The notes: generated by a model from the sequence alone, not told the origin. DNA of 64,000 bases from an uncultured Flavobacteriaceae bacterium (GCA_905182575.1 CAJJCA010000002.1:35124-99123), one strand, 5' to 3'. Shown: positions 23,019 to 35,592, counted from the first letter of the stretch. Numbers and translations: made by a program.

Positions 23019-25494
23019 TTGAAAAACAGCTGTAGACTTTTCATTTTATTTATTTTGATCTCGGTGTTGCTATCTGCTTGCGCTACTGAGAAGAATAGAT
23101 TTGTTAATCGGCAGTATCATTTCATTACGACCAAATACAATGTTTTGTTTAATGGTAAAGAAGCCTTTGCCATCGGCACCTCTATTTTAGATCAGGTATA
23201 CGACGACAATTTTTTTGAAATCCTCCCGGTTGAGCCCTATTGCCATTAATGGCGAAAACATTGATAATACAACCATAATTCCAGGTTTTGCAAAGGCTGA
23301 GGAGAAGGCGGTAAAAGCCATTCAAAAACACTCCATGAACATCAAAGGCGTTCAACGCAATGGTAAAATTGATGAAGCCTATCTGCTTTTGGGGAAGGCG
23401 CGATATTATGACCGTAGGTTTTTCCCGGCGCTGGAAGCGTTCAATTATCTACTTGAAAATTATGCAGATCCCAAAACATACGTTGAAGGAAGAATCTGGA
23501 GAGAAAAAACCAACCTTCGTTTAAAAAACGAAGAATTGGCGATAAAGAATTTGAGGAGTTTGGCTTTAAACCTAAATCCTAACGGTAAATTCCACAGTCC
23601 CTCAAATTCAACCATTGCCCAGGCTTTTATAAACACAAAACAATTAGATTCTGCGTTATATTACATCAAACGCGCAGCTGTAACCGCAAAATCGAAGGCA
23701 AAAAAAGGCCGCTTTCTTTTTATTACTGGACAGCTTTTCGAATCACTTCAAAAAACCGATTCCGCTGCATGGGCCTATAGCGAAGTCGTCAACCTTAAAA
23801 GGAAAAGCCCAAGGAAATATTGGATAAATGCTGAAATAAAAAGGCTGCAGATTCGATACCAACGCGACAGTATTTCTCCAATTCCTGAGTTTCTAAAACT
23901 TGACAATAATTACGAAAACAAACCATTTGAGCACTGGATTAAAAGAGCAATGGGTCAATATTATCTTAAACAAAGCCAAGACAGTTTGGGGAGATACTAT
24001 TTAGTTCAATCAAATCGCTCGGAATACATCGACTTTCCAACAGGGAAAGCCAACTATAGAGACTTGGTAGATTATCATTTTAACAATGGAGAATATCCAT
24101 CTGCAGGCGCCTATTTGGACAGTTTGATTGCCTTGTACCCAGAAGGAACCAGCGACAGAAAAAGAACCCAACGGGAGCGGGATAATCTAAACGGGGTTAT
24201 TAAATACGAAAGAATCGTTGCGACCACTGACAGTTTACTTTATTTAACTTCATTAAGTGATTCCGCTCAAATAAAATATTTTGAAGATTTTATTAAACAA
24301 AAAGAATTAAAGGCACTTGCTGCTGTTAAAGAAGAAGAAAAAGGTGCATTTTCATTTCTGTCGAGATCAAAAGCATCCAATCAGTTTTATTTTAACAACC
24401 CGACACTTGTTATTCTGGGGCAACAAAAGTTTCAATCCAGTTGGGGAAACCGCCCGAATGTTGACAATTGGCGAATAGCAGCCGGTTTAAGTAATCTCAG
24501 AAATACCCAAGATCAAACTGTAACAGCTTCTTCAGAAGAAGAGATTTTTGTGCAAACTCCCGAAAGCTATGTTGCTTCCCTTCCGAGTACTGAAAAGGAA
24601 AAAGACAGTATCAAGAGCCTAAACGACAATTCCTATCTTCAATTGGGGATGATTTACAAAGAAAACTTTCAAAATCTGGTTCTAGCTAGAAATCGTTTAG
24701 AACATCTGATTGACCAAAACCCACCTCCAGAGATAATGGCTCCCGCTCTTTACCACCTTTATAAAACTTATGAGGATACCTTTCCAGTATTGGCAAACAT
24801 CTATTTTGACCGGATTGTAAAGGATTATCCCGAAACAGCTTATGGAAAGATGCTAAGCAATCCAGAAGGATTTAAATTATCAGAAATTGATTCTCCAGAG
24901 GGAATCTATGAAAGCATCTTAGAGGACTACCTGTCTGGCGACTTTTCCAGCTTTAAAGAAAAGATTGAGGCATCCTCAATTCTTTTGGGAAGCACCAACT
25001 TTGCTCCAAAACTCGAACTTTTAATGGCCAACATGGAGGGAAGGTTGAAGGGAATTCCGGAATGGGAGGCGGCGCTAAATAAAATTCAAAGCAAATACCC
25101 TGAAACTCCCGAAGCCATTAAGGCGGCGGAAATGATAGCTCAGATCTCAAGACCAGACTTTATTAATAAAAAAAATAAGATTTATAAAAATTACAAATGG
25201 ATTTTTAAATACAACACTAAAGATTCTTTAAGTTTAAATTTAACCAAAACAAACCTTCAAGCCGAATTAGAGCGCAATCCAAAAGCGAACTGGTTTTTTT
25301 CTCAAGACCGATTTGATGAAGACCATGTTTTTTTAGTTTTACATGGAATAAGAGATCGAAGAGACCTGAATGTGTGGAAAGAAAATTTTATTCCGGAAAA
25401 CAAGGAAATCATAACTACAAATAATTTTGTAATTTTGTCTACCCAATATCAGAAACTTTTAAAAGACAAAAATTTGACACCCTATGAAAAATAG
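23019..25494 (+). CDS. porW: TPR lipoprotein of the T9SS/gliding machinery, PorW/SprE-like (TTG start); frameshift near 23220
   Basis: Lipobox LLSACATEKNRFVNRQYHFITTKYNVLFNGKEAF; tetratricopeptide-type helices; ~800 aa across two frames. Confidence 0.8.
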
Positions 25495-25867
25495 TGATAT
25501 AAGTGGACAATACAGTAGACTAGAAAACACAACGTCTGTTAAAGGAGATATTATCTCTGAGGGAGATTTCCGTATTGACGGCGTCTTGGAAGGTTCCATA
25601 AAAACCAAAGGCAAAGTTGTTATTGGCAAAGAAGGTTTTGTCAACGGATCTGTTAATTGTTTATGTGCAGATGTAGAAGGAAAAATTCAAGGAAAAATTT
25701 ATGTTTCTGAAGTTCTAAACCTTAGATCGACCAGTGACATCAACGGAGAGGTTGTTATTGGTAAACTTATCGTCGAATCTGGAGCGAAATTTAATGCGTC
25801 TTGTTCGATGAAATCTGATAAAAACCGAGAGGAGGTTAAAGTACTTCAGGTAAATCAAGCGACATGA
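25484..25867 (+). CDS. Bactofilin (polymer-forming cytoskeletal) protein
   Basis: NTTSVKGDIISEGDFRIDGVLEGSIKTKGKVVIGKEGFVNGSVNCLCADVEGKIQGKI. Confidence 0.9.
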   Translation: MKNSDISGQYSRLENTTSVKGDIISEGDFRIDGVLEGSIKTKGKVVIGKEGFVNGSVNCLCADVEGKIQGKIYVSEVLNLRSTSDINGEVVIGKLIVESGAKFNASCSMKSDKNREEVKVLQVNQAT

Positions 25868-26064
25868 AAAAAAGGCCTAAAAATTGGCTGATTTTTTCTG
25901 GACTTGCATTTCAAATTGCAATCATAATGTACCTCATGATCCAACTGGGAAAGTGGATCGAAGTTAAGATGACATTAACCAACAATGTGCCAACACTAAT
26001 ATGCGCTCTTCTGGGGATGATTATCATTTTGGTTTTAATTCAAAGGCAAAATAAAAACTTGTGA
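25864..26064 (+). CDS. AtpZ/AtpI family protein
   Basis: Two-TM small protein immediately upstream of the ATP synthase genes. Confidence 0.7.
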   Translation: MKKRPKNWLIFSGLAFQIAIIMYLMIQLGKWIEVKMTLTNNVPTLICALLGMIIILVLIQRQNKNL

Positions 26065-26455
26065 CCCTTTATGATAATATAGATTTTAAGTTTTCTTTAA
26101 TCCTGACTTTGTCAAGCTTCTTTGTGTTTGGGATTCATTTGGGTTTTCTTTTTTTTATTGAATATCCAATTTGGGGACACTACATTATACCATCTTACTT
26201 ATTTAACGTACTCACCGCACTATTTTTTTATTTGTCGCTGGCCTATGTCTCCAGAAAAGATGAAACGCAAATGGGTTGGTTTTTTTTACTGTTTAGTGGG
26301 CTGCATTTTTACTTTTTTTTGCGTTGATTTACCCACTATTTAAAACCGATGGCGTTTTGGAACGTCAAGAATTTATCACGTTTTTTGTCCCGTATGTCTC
26401 TTGTCTTTTTATTGAAATCAGTCAGCTAATAAAGTTTTTAAATTCAAGCAGTTGA
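26061..26455 (+). CDS. Small membrane protein, DUF6168-like; frameshift in a poly-T tract near 26320
   Basis: MTLYDNIDFKFSLILTLSSFFVFGIHLGFLFFIEYPIWGHYIIPSYLFNVL...; continues as ALIYPLFKTDGVLERQEFITFFVPYVSCLFIEISQLIKFLNSSS. Confidence 0.55.
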
Positions 26456-26518
26456 ACGATTGAAACGAATTTGTCAAAATATGTTCCGAAAGTCCTTTAT
26501 TTTATTTTTTGAATAACT

Positions 26519-26526
26519 TACATTTG
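26519..26526 (+). promoter_or_regulatory. Bacteroidetes -7 element (TACATTTG) upstream of atpB
   Basis: Matches TAnnTTTG 38 nt before the atpB ORF start. Confidence 0.5.
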
Positions 26527-26564
26527 CACCAAATTTAAACGCTTTTAATGGTTTAATAATCGGT

Positions 26565-27650
26565 ATGCCAAAAAAACTATATTCGAAATTTTTCATTTTT
26601 TTCCTTTTAGGTCTAACTTCTATTAGCGCAAAAGAAACTGTAAAAGAATCAGCAAGCGTGGACAACCTCAAAGCTGAAATCAAAGAATATATTCTCCACC
26701 ATCTTCAAGATAATCACGACTTTAATTTGCTGTCCTATACAAACAAGCTAGGAGAAAAGGTTCATATTGGGGCTCCGCTCCCAGTGATCCTTTGGGACGA
26801 AGGGTTAAAAATATTTTCTTCTTCAAAACTTAATCACGGTAAAAGTGTAGCGCATGTTGGAGAAAACTATTATAAATTAGATCACGGTAAAATTTACAAG
26901 ACCGATGCAGCTGGAACAATAAATTATGATGACTCGCATCACGCCACGAACATTGCACCTTTAGATTTATCAATTACCAAAGGAGTGGTTAGTTTATTAT
27001 TTACAGCACTAATTATGTTTTTTCTTTTTAAAGGATTAGCCGATTCTTACAAAAAAAATGGAATGGTGGCAAAGGGAATCGGTCGCTTTTTCGAACCAAT
27101 TGTAATTTACATCCGCGATGAAATTGCAATTCCTAATATCGGAGAAAAACACCACAGAAGGTTTATGGGATATCTTTTAACCTTATTTTTCTTTGTTTGG
27201 TTTTTAAACCTTTTGGGATTAACACCACTCGGAATCAATGCGACAGGAAATATCGCCGTTACATTCTGTTTGGCACTTATCACATTTGTCATTACCAATG
27301 TATCCGGTAAAAAAGAATATTGGAAACACATCTTTTGGATGCCAGGAGTGCCGTGGCCGATGAAAATAGTTTTGGCTCCTATCGAATTGCTAGGTGTCCT
27401 TATTAAGCCTTTTTCCTTAATGATTCGTTTGTATGCAAACATATCTGCAGGTCACATTGTATTAATGAGCTTAATATCATTAATATTTGTATTTAAAAAC
27501 TGGTTTGGATCAAGTCTTTCATTTATGTTGGCCTTTTCCATCTCAATCATAGAAATCCTAGTCGCAGCTTTACAGGCTTATATTTTCACAGTCTTGTCAG
27601 CATTGTATTTTGGTTTCGCAGTAGAAGAACATGATCACGATGATCATTAA
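26565..27650 (+). CDS. atpB: F0F1 ATP synthase subunit A
   Basis: LTLFFFVWFLNLLGLTPLGINATGNIAVTF; LIKPFSLMIRLYANISAGHIV. Confidence 0.96.
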   Translation: MPKKLYSKFFIFFLLGLTSISAKETVKESASVDNLKAEIKEYILHHLQDNHDFNLLSYTNKLGEKVHIGAPLPVILWDEGLKIFSSSKLNHGKSVAHVGENYYKLDHGKIYKTDAAGTINYDDSHHATNIAPLDLSITKGVVSLLFTALIMFFLFKGLADSYKKNGMVAKGIGRFFEPIVIYIRDEIAIPNIGEKHHRRFMGYLLTLFFFVWFLNLLGLTPLGINATGNIAVTFCLALITFVITNVSGKKEYWKHIFWMPGVPWPMKIVLAPIELLGVLIKPFSLMIRLYANISAGHIVLMSLISLIFVFKNWFGSSLSFMLAFSISIIEILVAALQAYIFTVLSALYFGFAVEEHDHDDH

Positions 27651-27677
27651 GTAATGAATGTATAATTTAATAAATAA

Positions 27678-27875
<198 letters not shown>

Positions 27876-27940
27876 TAACCAACGATAGCCTGACCTTGGA
27901 ATGGTTTTCAAGGGCAGTATATTGATTAAAAACTTTTCAA

Positions 27941-28438
27941 ATGGAAAAATTAATCAGTGAATTTTCTTTTGGGTTATTTTTTTGGCAATTCTTTATTTTT
28001 ATAGGGTTAATACTCTTATTAAAAAAGTTTGCTTGGAAGCCAATCTTGGATGCGGTTAATGAAAGAGAGACGTCTATTAAAGATGCACTTTCTTCAGCAG
28101 ACGAAGCCAGGAAAGAAATGGCTTTTTTACAAGAAGAAAATAATTTGATTTTACAAGAGGCCAGAGCAGAAAGAGAAGCTTTGTTAAAAGAAGCCCGAAC
28201 ATCCGGTGCGGATTTATTGGCCAAGGCCAAAGAAGATGCCAAATTAGAAGCTGATAAGATCTTGTCACAAGCCCAAGACGCCATTCAAAACGAAAAGCGT
28301 GCTGCGATTAATGAACTTAAAAATCAAGTAGCTCAGATTTCATTAGAAATAGCTGAAAAAGTGATTGAAGGGGAGTTAGAAGACAAAGACAAACAGACCA
28401 GCTTGGTTGAAAAATTATTAAAGGACGCTTCTTTATAA
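27941..28438 (+). CDS. atpF: ATP synthase subunit B
   Basis: N-terminal TM then long coiled-coil; position in the operon. Confidence 0.95.
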   Translation: MEKLISEFSFGLFFWQFFIFIGLILLLKKFAWKPILDAVNERETSIKDALSSADEARKEMAFLQEENNLILQEARAEREALLKEARTSGADLLAKAKEDAKLEADKILSQAQDAIQNEKRAAINELKNQVAQISLEIAEKVIEGELEDKDKQTSLVEKLLKDASL

Positions 28439-28445
28439 ATAGCTT

Positions 28446-28982
28446 ATGAAATCTAGTCGCGCAGCATTGAGATACGCCAAAGCACTTTTAAACTTTGCTT
28501 TGGAAAACAAACAAGAGGAAGTAGTTGCAAAAGAAATGCAAACAGTGCTTTCAATAATCAATGATAGTACTGAACTAGAAGCTGCGCTTGACAATCCTAT
28601 ATTATCAGGATCTAAAAAGAGCACAATAATGGCTGAGGTTTTCAAGAGTAACTCAAAAACAACACAAAGTCTTTTTTTGTTATTGTCAACAAACAAAAGA
28701 GAAGGGATTCTTGGATCAGTAGCCGCTCAGTATTTGGCGCTATACGATAGGCACCAGGGAATTGTCGAGGCAACCGTGATTACGGCAGTTGCATTGACCC
28801 AAGAGGTGGAAAAGAAAGTTTTGGAAAAAGCCTCTCTTTTAACTTCGTTGAAAGTGCAACTTAAGAATATTATCGATCCTACGATTAAAGGTGGTTTTAT
28901 TCTTAGGGTTGGAGATTTACAATACAATGCAAGCGTTTTAGATCGTTTGGAAAGACTAAAAAGAGAATTGATTACATCCTAA
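28446..28982 (+). CDS. atpH: ATP synthase subunit delta
   Basis: [19 protein letters not shown]...[33 protein letters not shown]. Confidence 0.95.
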   Translation: MKSSRAALRYAKALLNFALENKQEEVVAKEMQTVLSIINDSTELEAALDNPILSGSKKSTIMAEVFKSNSKTTQSLFLLLSTNKREGILGSVAAQYLALYDRHQGIVEATVITAVALTQEVEKKVLEKASLLTSLKVQLKNIIDPTIKGGFILRVGDLQYNASVLDRLERLKRELITS

Positions 28983-29004
28983 TAAATTTTTAAAATACAA
29001 TAAG

Positions 29005-30582
29005 ATGGCAGAAGTTAAGCCCGCTGAAGTATCAGCAATATTAAAAAATCAATTAGCAGGATTCGAAGCTACAGCATCTTTGGATGAGGTAGGGACGGTA
29101 CTTCAAGTAGGAGATGGGATTGCCCGTGTTTATGGACTTACTCATGCTGAATATGGAGAATTGGTAACCTTCGAAAATGGAGTTGATGGAATGGTACTCA
29201 ACTTGGAAGAGGACAATGTGGGGGTTGTATTATTAGGCCCTTCAAAAGAAATTAAAGAAGGAGATACTGTCAAACGAACCAAACAAATTGCTTCTATTAA
29301 CGTAGGAGAAGGTATTGTTGGTCGTGTGGTAAACACTTTAGGTATTCCAATTGACGGAAAAGGTCCTATCGAAGGAGAAACCTATCAAATGCCATTGGAG
29401 CGTAAAGCGCCAGGGGTAATTTTTAGACAACCCGTAAATGAACCATTACAGACAGGCATAAAATCAATCGATGCAATGATTCCTGTTGGAAGGGGACAAA
29501 GGGAATTGGTTATTGGTGATCGTCAGACTGGTAAAACTACTGTTTGTATTGATACAATTTTAAATCAAAAAGAATTTTATGATGCTGGCGAACCAGTATA
29601 TTGTATTTATGTTGCAATAGGGCAAAAAGCTTCTACTGTAGCAGGAATTGCAAAAACACTCGAAGACAAAGGAGCTTTGGCTTACACGACAATTGTCGCT
29701 GCCAACGCATCCGATCCAGCGCCAATGCAGGTATACGCACCTTTCGCAGGAGCAGCCATTGGGGAATATTTTAGAGACACAGGCCGTCCAGCCTTGATTA
29801 TATATGATGACCTTTCCAAACAAGCTGTAGCTTATCGTGAGGTATCACTTTTATTAAGAAGACCTCCAGGAAGGGAAGCTTACCCTGGAGATGTATTTTA
29901 TTTACACTCTAGATTACTAGAGCGTGCTGCAAAAGTAATTGCGAATGATGAAATCGCCAAAGGGATGAATGACCTTCCCGATTCATTAAAACCCATCGTT
30001 AAAGGTGGAGGATCGCTAACAGCACTTCCTATTATAGAAACACAAGCAGGAGATGTATCTGCCTATATACCTACTAACGTAATTTCGATTACGGATGGAC
30101 AGATTTTCCTTGAGTCTGACCTTTTTAACTCTGGAGTTCGTCCCGCAATTAATGTTGGGATATCTGTATCAAGAGTAGGAGGATCAGCACAAATTAAATC
30201 CATGAAAAAAGTCGCTGGAACATTGAAGTTAGACCAAGCACAGTTCCGTGAATTGGAAGCATTTGCTAAATTTGGATCTGACTTAGATGCTGCAACCTTG
30301 AATGTGATTGAAAAAGGAAGACGAAATGTTGAGATTCTAAAACAAGCTCAAAATGATCCTTTTACTGTAGAAGATCAAGTAGCGATCATCTATGCAGGAT
30401 TGAAAAACTTATTGAGAAAAGTTCCTGTTAATAAGGTAAAAGAATTTGAAAGAGATTTTTTGGAAGCGCTCAAAAAGAATCACCCTAAAACATTGACCTC
30501 TTTAAAGGCAGGGAAATTAACAGATGACGTTTTGGACGCTTTGAATTCAACAGCAGCCGAAACCTCAAAATTATTTGAATAG
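29005..30582 (+). CDS. atpA: ATP synthase subunit alpha
   Basis: [20 protein letters not shown] Walker A and full-length alpha subunit. Confidence 0.98.
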   Translation: MAEVKPAEVSAILKNQLAGFEATASLDEVGTVLQVGDGIARVYGLTHAEYGELVTFENGVDGMVLNLEEDNVGVVLLGPSKEIKEGDTVKRTKQIASINVGEGIVGRVVNTLGIPIDGKGPIEGETYQMPLERKAPGVIFRQPVNEPLQTGIKSIDAMIPVGRGQRELVIGDRQTGKTTVCIDTILNQKEFYDAGEPVYCIYVAIGQKASTVAGIAKTLEDKGALAYTTIVAANASDPAPMQVYAPFAGAAIGEYFRDTGRPALIIYDDLSKQAVAYREVSLLLRRPPGREAYPGDVFYLHSRLLERAAKVIANDEIAKGMNDLPDSLKPIVKGGGSLTALPIIETQAGDVSAYIPTNVISITDGQIFLESDLFNSGVRPAINVGISVSRVGGSAQIKSMKKVAGTLKLDQAQFRELEAFAKFGSDLDAATLNVIEKGRRNVEILKQAQNDPFTVEDQVAIIYAGLKNLLRKVPVNKVKEFERDFLEALKKNHPKTLTSLKAGKLTDDVLDALNSTAAETSKLFE

Positions 30583-30585
30583 CCC

Positions 30586-31449
30586 ATGGCAAACCTGAAA
30601 GAAATACGAAATCGTATTGCTTCGGTCTCATCGACCATGCAGATAACTAGTGCCATGAAAATGGTATCCGCTGCAAAGCTAAAAAAAGCTCAGGATGCAA
30701 TTACGGCGATGCGACCTTATTCGGACAAACTCACGGAGTTGATCCAGAACTTAAGCGGATCTATCGATACTGATCAGCCCAACCCTTACACTGTAGTCCG
30801 TCAGGAAGAGAAAATTCTATTGGTCGCCATTACTTCCAATCGTGGACTTTGTGGCGCCTTTAACACCAATGTTATTAAAGAGACATTGCGTTTGTCAAAA
30901 GAGGAATTTGAGGGTAAAACGGTCGAATTGGTCACTATCGGAAAAAAAGGAAGCGATATTCTTTCAAAATCATTGCCGTTTAAAAGCAGTCATGATGATG
31001 TGTTTGATGACTTAACCTTTGATAACACGGCAAAGGTTGCGGAAAGCATTATGGAGGCATTTGCCAGTGCAGAATATGATAAGGTTGTATTGATATACAA
31101 TCGTTTTAAAAATGCGGCAACTCAGCTAATTACTGTCGAGCCATTTCTTCCTATAGTTTCCGAATCATCTGAGGAAGAAACGAGCAATGGGGATTATATC
31201 TTCGAGCCATCACAGGCAGAAATCATTAATGAGTTATTACCCAAATCATTAAAAATCCAATTGTTTAAAGCAATTCGTGATTCTTTGGCCAGCGAGCATG
31301 GTGCAAGAATGACTGCAATGCATAAAGCAACAGATAATGCAACAGAGCTGAGAGATCAACTTAAATTGACTTATAACAAAGCACGTCAAGCAGCCATTAC
31401 CAATGAAATACTCGAAATTGTTGGCGGGGCGGAAGCCTTAAAAGGATAG
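30586..31449 (+). CDS. atpG: ATP synthase subunit gamma
   Basis: NLKEIRNRIASVSSTMQITSAMKMVSAAKLKKAQ; ITNEILEIVGGAEAL. Confidence 0.98.
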   Translation: MANLKEIRNRIASVSSTMQITSAMKMVSAAKLKKAQDAITAMRPYSDKLTELIQNLSGSIDTDQPNPYTVVRQEEKILLVAITSNRGLCGAFNTNVIKETLRLSKEEFEGKTVELVTIGKKGSDILSKSLPFKSSHDDVFDDLTFDNTAKVAESIMEAFASAEYDKVVLIYNRFKNAATQLITVEPFLPIVSESSEEETSNGDYIFEPSQAEIINELLPKSLKIQLFKAIRDSLASEHGARMTAMHKATDNATELRDQLKLTYNKARQAAITNEILEIVGGAEALKG

Positions 31450-31462
31450 ATTTTAAATCACT

Positions 31463-31490
31463 AAACCTCCTTATTTAAGGAGGTTTTTTT
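31463..31490 (+). terminator. Intrinsic terminator after atpG
   Basis: AAACCTCC TTATTTAA GGAGGTTT followed by a T tract. Confidence 0.9.
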
Positions 31491-31547
31491 ACTATATGTT
31501 TTCCTCACCAATTTTGATTAATTTTGGATGACTCGAATTAATCCTAC

Positions 31548-33779
31548 ATGTCTCCTAAAACCTGTCTTCTTCTTTTCCTTTATATCACGAACTTCTATTG
31601 TTTAAAAGGACAAGAAAACGAAAATAATGATCTAAAGGTAGGCTTATTACTTAGCGGGGGTGGTGCAAAAGGGTTGGCTCACATTGGTGTTCTTAAAGAA
31701 ATTGAGGCTGCTGGCGTTAGGATTGATTATGTTGCTGGGACTAGTATCGGAGCAGTTATTGGTGGCTTATATGCTTCAGGTTATTCTGCCAATGAAATCG
31801 AAGAATTAATTCTAGCAGCGGATTTACAAAATTTAATTACAGATGACTACCCCAGAAGAAGTAAGTCTTTTCATGAAAAAGAAGATTCTGAGCGTTATGT
31901 CTTGACACTTCCGTTCTACAATTATAAGTTCCAATTTCCCTCTTCAATATCAAAGGGGTATAATTTTTATGATCAATTGGTCCAACTTACTGCGCATGTA
32001 CATCATATTGATGATTTTAAAAAACTTGCCGAAAGTTTTTTTTGTATGACTACCGACCTTGAAACTGGTAAACCATTGTTGCTCGAATCAGGGTTTTTAC
32101 CCCTTGCGATTAATGCAAGCAGCGCACTACCAACGCTTTTTGATCCTGTTCAAATTGATGGATCACTTTATGTTGATGGTGGGGTTGCGAACAATTATCC
32201 ATTCGATGAGCTTAAAGAAAAAGGAGTTGATTTTATTATTGGAGTTGATGTTCAGAGTCAATTAGGTAAACGATCATCATTACTCAGCGCCTCGGACATT
32301 CTAATGCAAATCAATCAATTTTCAATCACGAAAGACATTACAAGAAAGAGCGCGCTCACTGATCTTTATTTAAAACCAGATATTGAAGAATTTTCGATAG
32401 TCTCCTTTAAGGATTCAGAAAAAATTATACAAAAAGGGCTAATTACAGGTCAAAAGTATCGTTCTAACTTTGAAAAGATAGCGGCGCTTCAAGCCCCAAT
32501 CAACACGATTAAAAAGAAGGTGAAACCTATAGAAGAAATAACCCTTTCCGGGTTAAGTTTTTATGGAAACACTAAATATGGACTTAGTTATCTTAAAGGT
32601 AAAATGCGCCTTAAGCCCCCAGGTTCAGTCTCTTTTGAGAAAATTCAAGAAGGGGTTAATAACTTGGCCTCAACAAATAATTTTAGTCGTTTTAGATACA
32701 CACTTGACAAAGAGGAAGATGCCTATCGTCTAAAAATGACTTTAGAAGATAGACCCTACAATACCAGTGTCGGTATCGGAATTCATTATGACAACCTATA
32801 CAAAACTGCAGCCTTAATAAATGTTACACAAAAGCAACTACTTTTTGATAATGATGTTGCTTCCTTTGATTTTATTCTTGGAGACAATTTTAGATATAAA
32901 TTCAACTATTATATAGACAAAGGATTTCACTGGAGCATAGGGTTTGAGTCTCTTTTCAACCAATTTGAGTCTCCTTTAAACTCAGAAGGGTCGGAAAGTC
33001 CAGATGACGCAAAATATTTTTACGACTCGTCAATTGTCAAATATTTTGATTTTACCAACTGTTTCTATATCGAAACGCTATTCCGCGAAGAATTCGCATT
33101 TGGGATCGGACTTGAGCATAAAAAATTAATCATAAGGTCAAGAGCAACCATTCTTGAGTCTGGTGGCTTTGAATATTTTGATGATGCAAACTATTTTAAC
33201 GCTTATTCTTTTTTAAAATTCGACAGTCGTGATCACGTTTATTTCCCTACAAAAGGATTTTTTTTTAATGGGAACTTAACACTTTACTTAGACGACAGCA
33301 CTAAGCGTTTTTCAGAAAAACACAAATTTTTCTATACTGTAAAGTCTGATCTTGGATATACATTTTCTTTGAACAAACTCCTTTCGATTAGTGTTGAAGC
33401 AAGTCTAGGAGTGCTTATAAATGACCCCAATCGTTATTCTTTTTCCTTTTTCCTTGGCGGATATAGAAATCAGAACATTAATAATTTCACAACTTTCATT
33501 GGCTACAGCGCACTAGATGTTTTCGCGTTTAGCTTTTTAAAAACCTCTGTTGGAATGGACTTTTCGTTATCGAAAAATCATTATTTAAGACTCAAAGGAA
33601 ACATTGCAACTGTTAGCGACAAACCATTTGATGCCCATGAATGGTCAGAAAAAAGATACAGTGGTTATGGAGTTGGCTATGGGATCAACTCTTTCTTAGG
33701 CCCAATAGAACTTACTTATTCTTTTTCTCCCGAAACAAAGAGTCCCCTTTGGTATTTTAATTTGGGATGGTCTTTTTAA
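31548..33779 (+). CDS. Patatin-like phospholipase fused to POTRA/BamA-type outer-membrane barrel
   Basis: GLLLSGGGAKGLAHIGVLKEIEAAGVRIDYVAGTSIGAVIGGLYASGY; DGGVANNYP; C-terminal barrel ending YFNLGWSF. Confidence 0.9.
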   Translation: MSPKTCLLLFLYITNFYCLKGQENENNDLKVGLLLSGGGAKGLAHIGVLKEIEAAGVRIDYVAGTSIGAVIGGLYASGYSANEIEELILAADLQNLITDDYPRRSKSFHEKEDSERYVLTLPFYNYKFQFPSSISKGYNFYDQLVQLTAHVHHIDDFKKLAESFFCMTTDLETGKPLLLESGFLPLAINASSALPTLFDPVQIDGSLYVDGGVANNYPFDELKEKGVDFIIGVDVQSQLGKRSSLLSASDILMQINQFSITKDITRKSALTDLYLKPDIEEFSIVSFKDSEKIIQKGLITGQKYRSNFEKIAALQAPINTIKKKVKPIEEITLSGLSFYGNTKYGLSYLKGKMRLKPPGSVSFEKIQEGVNNLASTNNFSRFRYTLDKEEDAYRLKMTLEDRPYNTSVGIGIHYDNLYKTAALINVTQKQLLFDNDVASFDFILGDNFRYKFNYYIDKGFHWSIGFESLFNQFESPLNSEGSESPDDAKYFYDSSIVKYFDFTNCFYIETLFREEFAFGIGLEHKKLIIRSRATILESGGFEYFDDANYFNAYSFLKFDSRDHVYFPTKGFFFNGNLTLYLDDSTKRFSEKHKFFYTVKSDLGYTFSLNKLLSISVEASLGVLINDPNRYSFSFFLGGYRNQNINNFTTFIGYSALDVFAFSFLKTSVGMDFSLSKNHYLRLKGNIATVSDKPFDAHEWSEKRYSGYGVGYGINSFLGPIELTYSFSPETKSPLWYFNLGWSF

Positions 33780-33833
33780 AAAACAGGTTTATTTTTTATA
33801 TGTTTAATTGCTTTGGCGTTAAACAAATTATAA

Positions 33834-35014
33834 ATGAAAAACCTTAAATTACTTTACTCGCTATCTTTTTTGTTCTTAACTTTTAGCTGCGTGCAGCCTA
33901 AAAAAAATCTTTATAATGACACGGTCAGTATTCTTAAAGACTCCCTACTGCTTAAAGCACAGAAAAATCCTTCAGAGCCTCCGATTACCCTCACGGCTGC
34001 TACTTCGGCTAGAAGCATAGGGGCGCCAAATGAATTTTTTCCGGAAGGCGATTATTGGTGGCCAGACCCTCAAAACCCTTCAGGACCCTATGTCAGAAAG
34101 GATGGCATGACCAATCCAGATAACTTTACCGCTCACAGAAAAGCATTGATGCGCCTTAGTGAAATATGTGGAAGTTTAACTTCTGCGTTTTTAATTACAA
34201 AAGACACCCATACTCAAATGCAGCGAAGAAGCATCTAAATGCTTGGTTTGTGAATGATCAAACAAAGATGGCCCCTCATCTCCTATACGCCCAGGCCATA
34301 AAGGGGAGGCATACGGGAAGAGGTATTGGAATAATCGATGCCATTCACTTTATCGACGTTGTTCAGTCGGTAAGACAACTTGAAAAACACGATAAAATTT
34401 CTAGTCAAGAATTAACAGAAATCAAAAAATGGTTTGCTTCTTTTTTAAAATGGTTGACGACTCATAAATATGGATTAGATGAAAAAGTACACCCAAACAA
34501 TCATGGGAATTGGTGGAATACCCAAGTTGCCCTTTATGCAAAATTCACAAATAACGATAGCATCCTCGATTTTTGCAGAGACAATTTTAAAAACAAAATC
34601 CTACCCAGTCAGCTTTCTACAACGGGAAGTTTCCCTTTGGAGTTAGCGCGGACTAAGCCCTACAGTTATTCGTTATTTAACCTTGATGGGATTGTAATTG
34701 GAGCACAAATAATGTCGGATGAAGATCACGATCTCTGGAGCTTTACAACGGCAGACGGCAAGAGTGTCGCGAAAGCATTAGAATACATGGCGCCATTTGT
34801 TGCGGACAAATCCAAATGGTTTTTAAAACCGGATGTTATGTATTGGGAAGACTTCCCGGTAGCGCAACCCGCCTATATTTTAGGTGCTTTTAGATTTAAA
34901 CGAACAGACTATTATGACCTTTGGAAACAACGAAAACACTTTTTAGAAGTAGAAGAAGTAAAAAGAAACGTTCCTTTAAAGTTCCCTCTCTTGTGGTTAG
35001 CCGAAAACAAATAA
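33834..35014 (+). CDS. Alginate lyase family lipoprotein (PL5-like fold); frameshift near 34200
   Basis: LTFSCVQPK lipobox; PEGDYWWPDPQNPSGPYVRKDGMTNPDNFTAHRKAL; NNHGNWWNTQVALYAKFTN. Confidence 0.82.
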
Positions 35015-35129
35015 CCCATTTTAAAAGCTTACTATTTGTTTTTTTTAATTTGAAAAGGGAAAAACTTGCCTTGTCCATAAAAAGGGAGTAACAAGGGAAT
35101 AATAAAGTTAAGATTCAGCATCGTTTTTG

Positions 35130-35137
35130 TATTTTTG
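35130..35137 (+). promoter_or_regulatory. Bacteroidetes -7 element (TATTTTTG) upstream of dut
   Basis: Matches TAnnTTTG 17 nt before the dut start. Confidence 0.45.
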
Positions 35138-35154
35138 ATTAAATCATAAAACAC

Positions 35155-35592
35155 ATGATAAAAATTCCTGTTATTTATTCCGGAAAAGGTGAATTGCCAA
35201 CTTATGCGACAGCAGCATCTGCTGGAATGGACTTAAGGGCAGCGATCGAAGAATCAATTTCACTCGCACCCATGGAGCGAAAAATTATTCCAACGGGCAT
35301 GTCTATTGCGCTCCCAGAAGGACATGAAGCACAAGTTAGGCCCAGAAGTGGTCTTGCTGTTAAACATGGCATAACCGTTCTCAATTCCCCAGGCACGATT
35401 GATGCAGACTATCGCGGTGAGATCGGTGTGATTTTGATTAACCTCTCTAACGAAGTGTTTACAGTTGCACCTGAAGACAGGATTGCTCAGTTGGTTATTG
35501 CTGAATACACACAAATTGTTTGGGAGCCAACGCAAACCCTAGAGGAATCTGAAAGAGGAAGCGGAGGATTTGGGAGTACTGGTAAAAAATAA
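35155..35592 (+). CDS. dut: dUTP diphosphatase
   Basis: [57 protein letters not shown]. Confidence 0.97.
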   Translation: MIKIPVIYSGKGELPTYATAASAGMDLRAAIEESISLAPMERKIIPTGMSIALPEGHEAQVRPRSGLAVKHGITVLNSPGTIDADYRGEIGVILINLSNEVFTVAPEDRIAQLVIAEYTQIVWEPTQTLEESERGSGGFGSTGKK

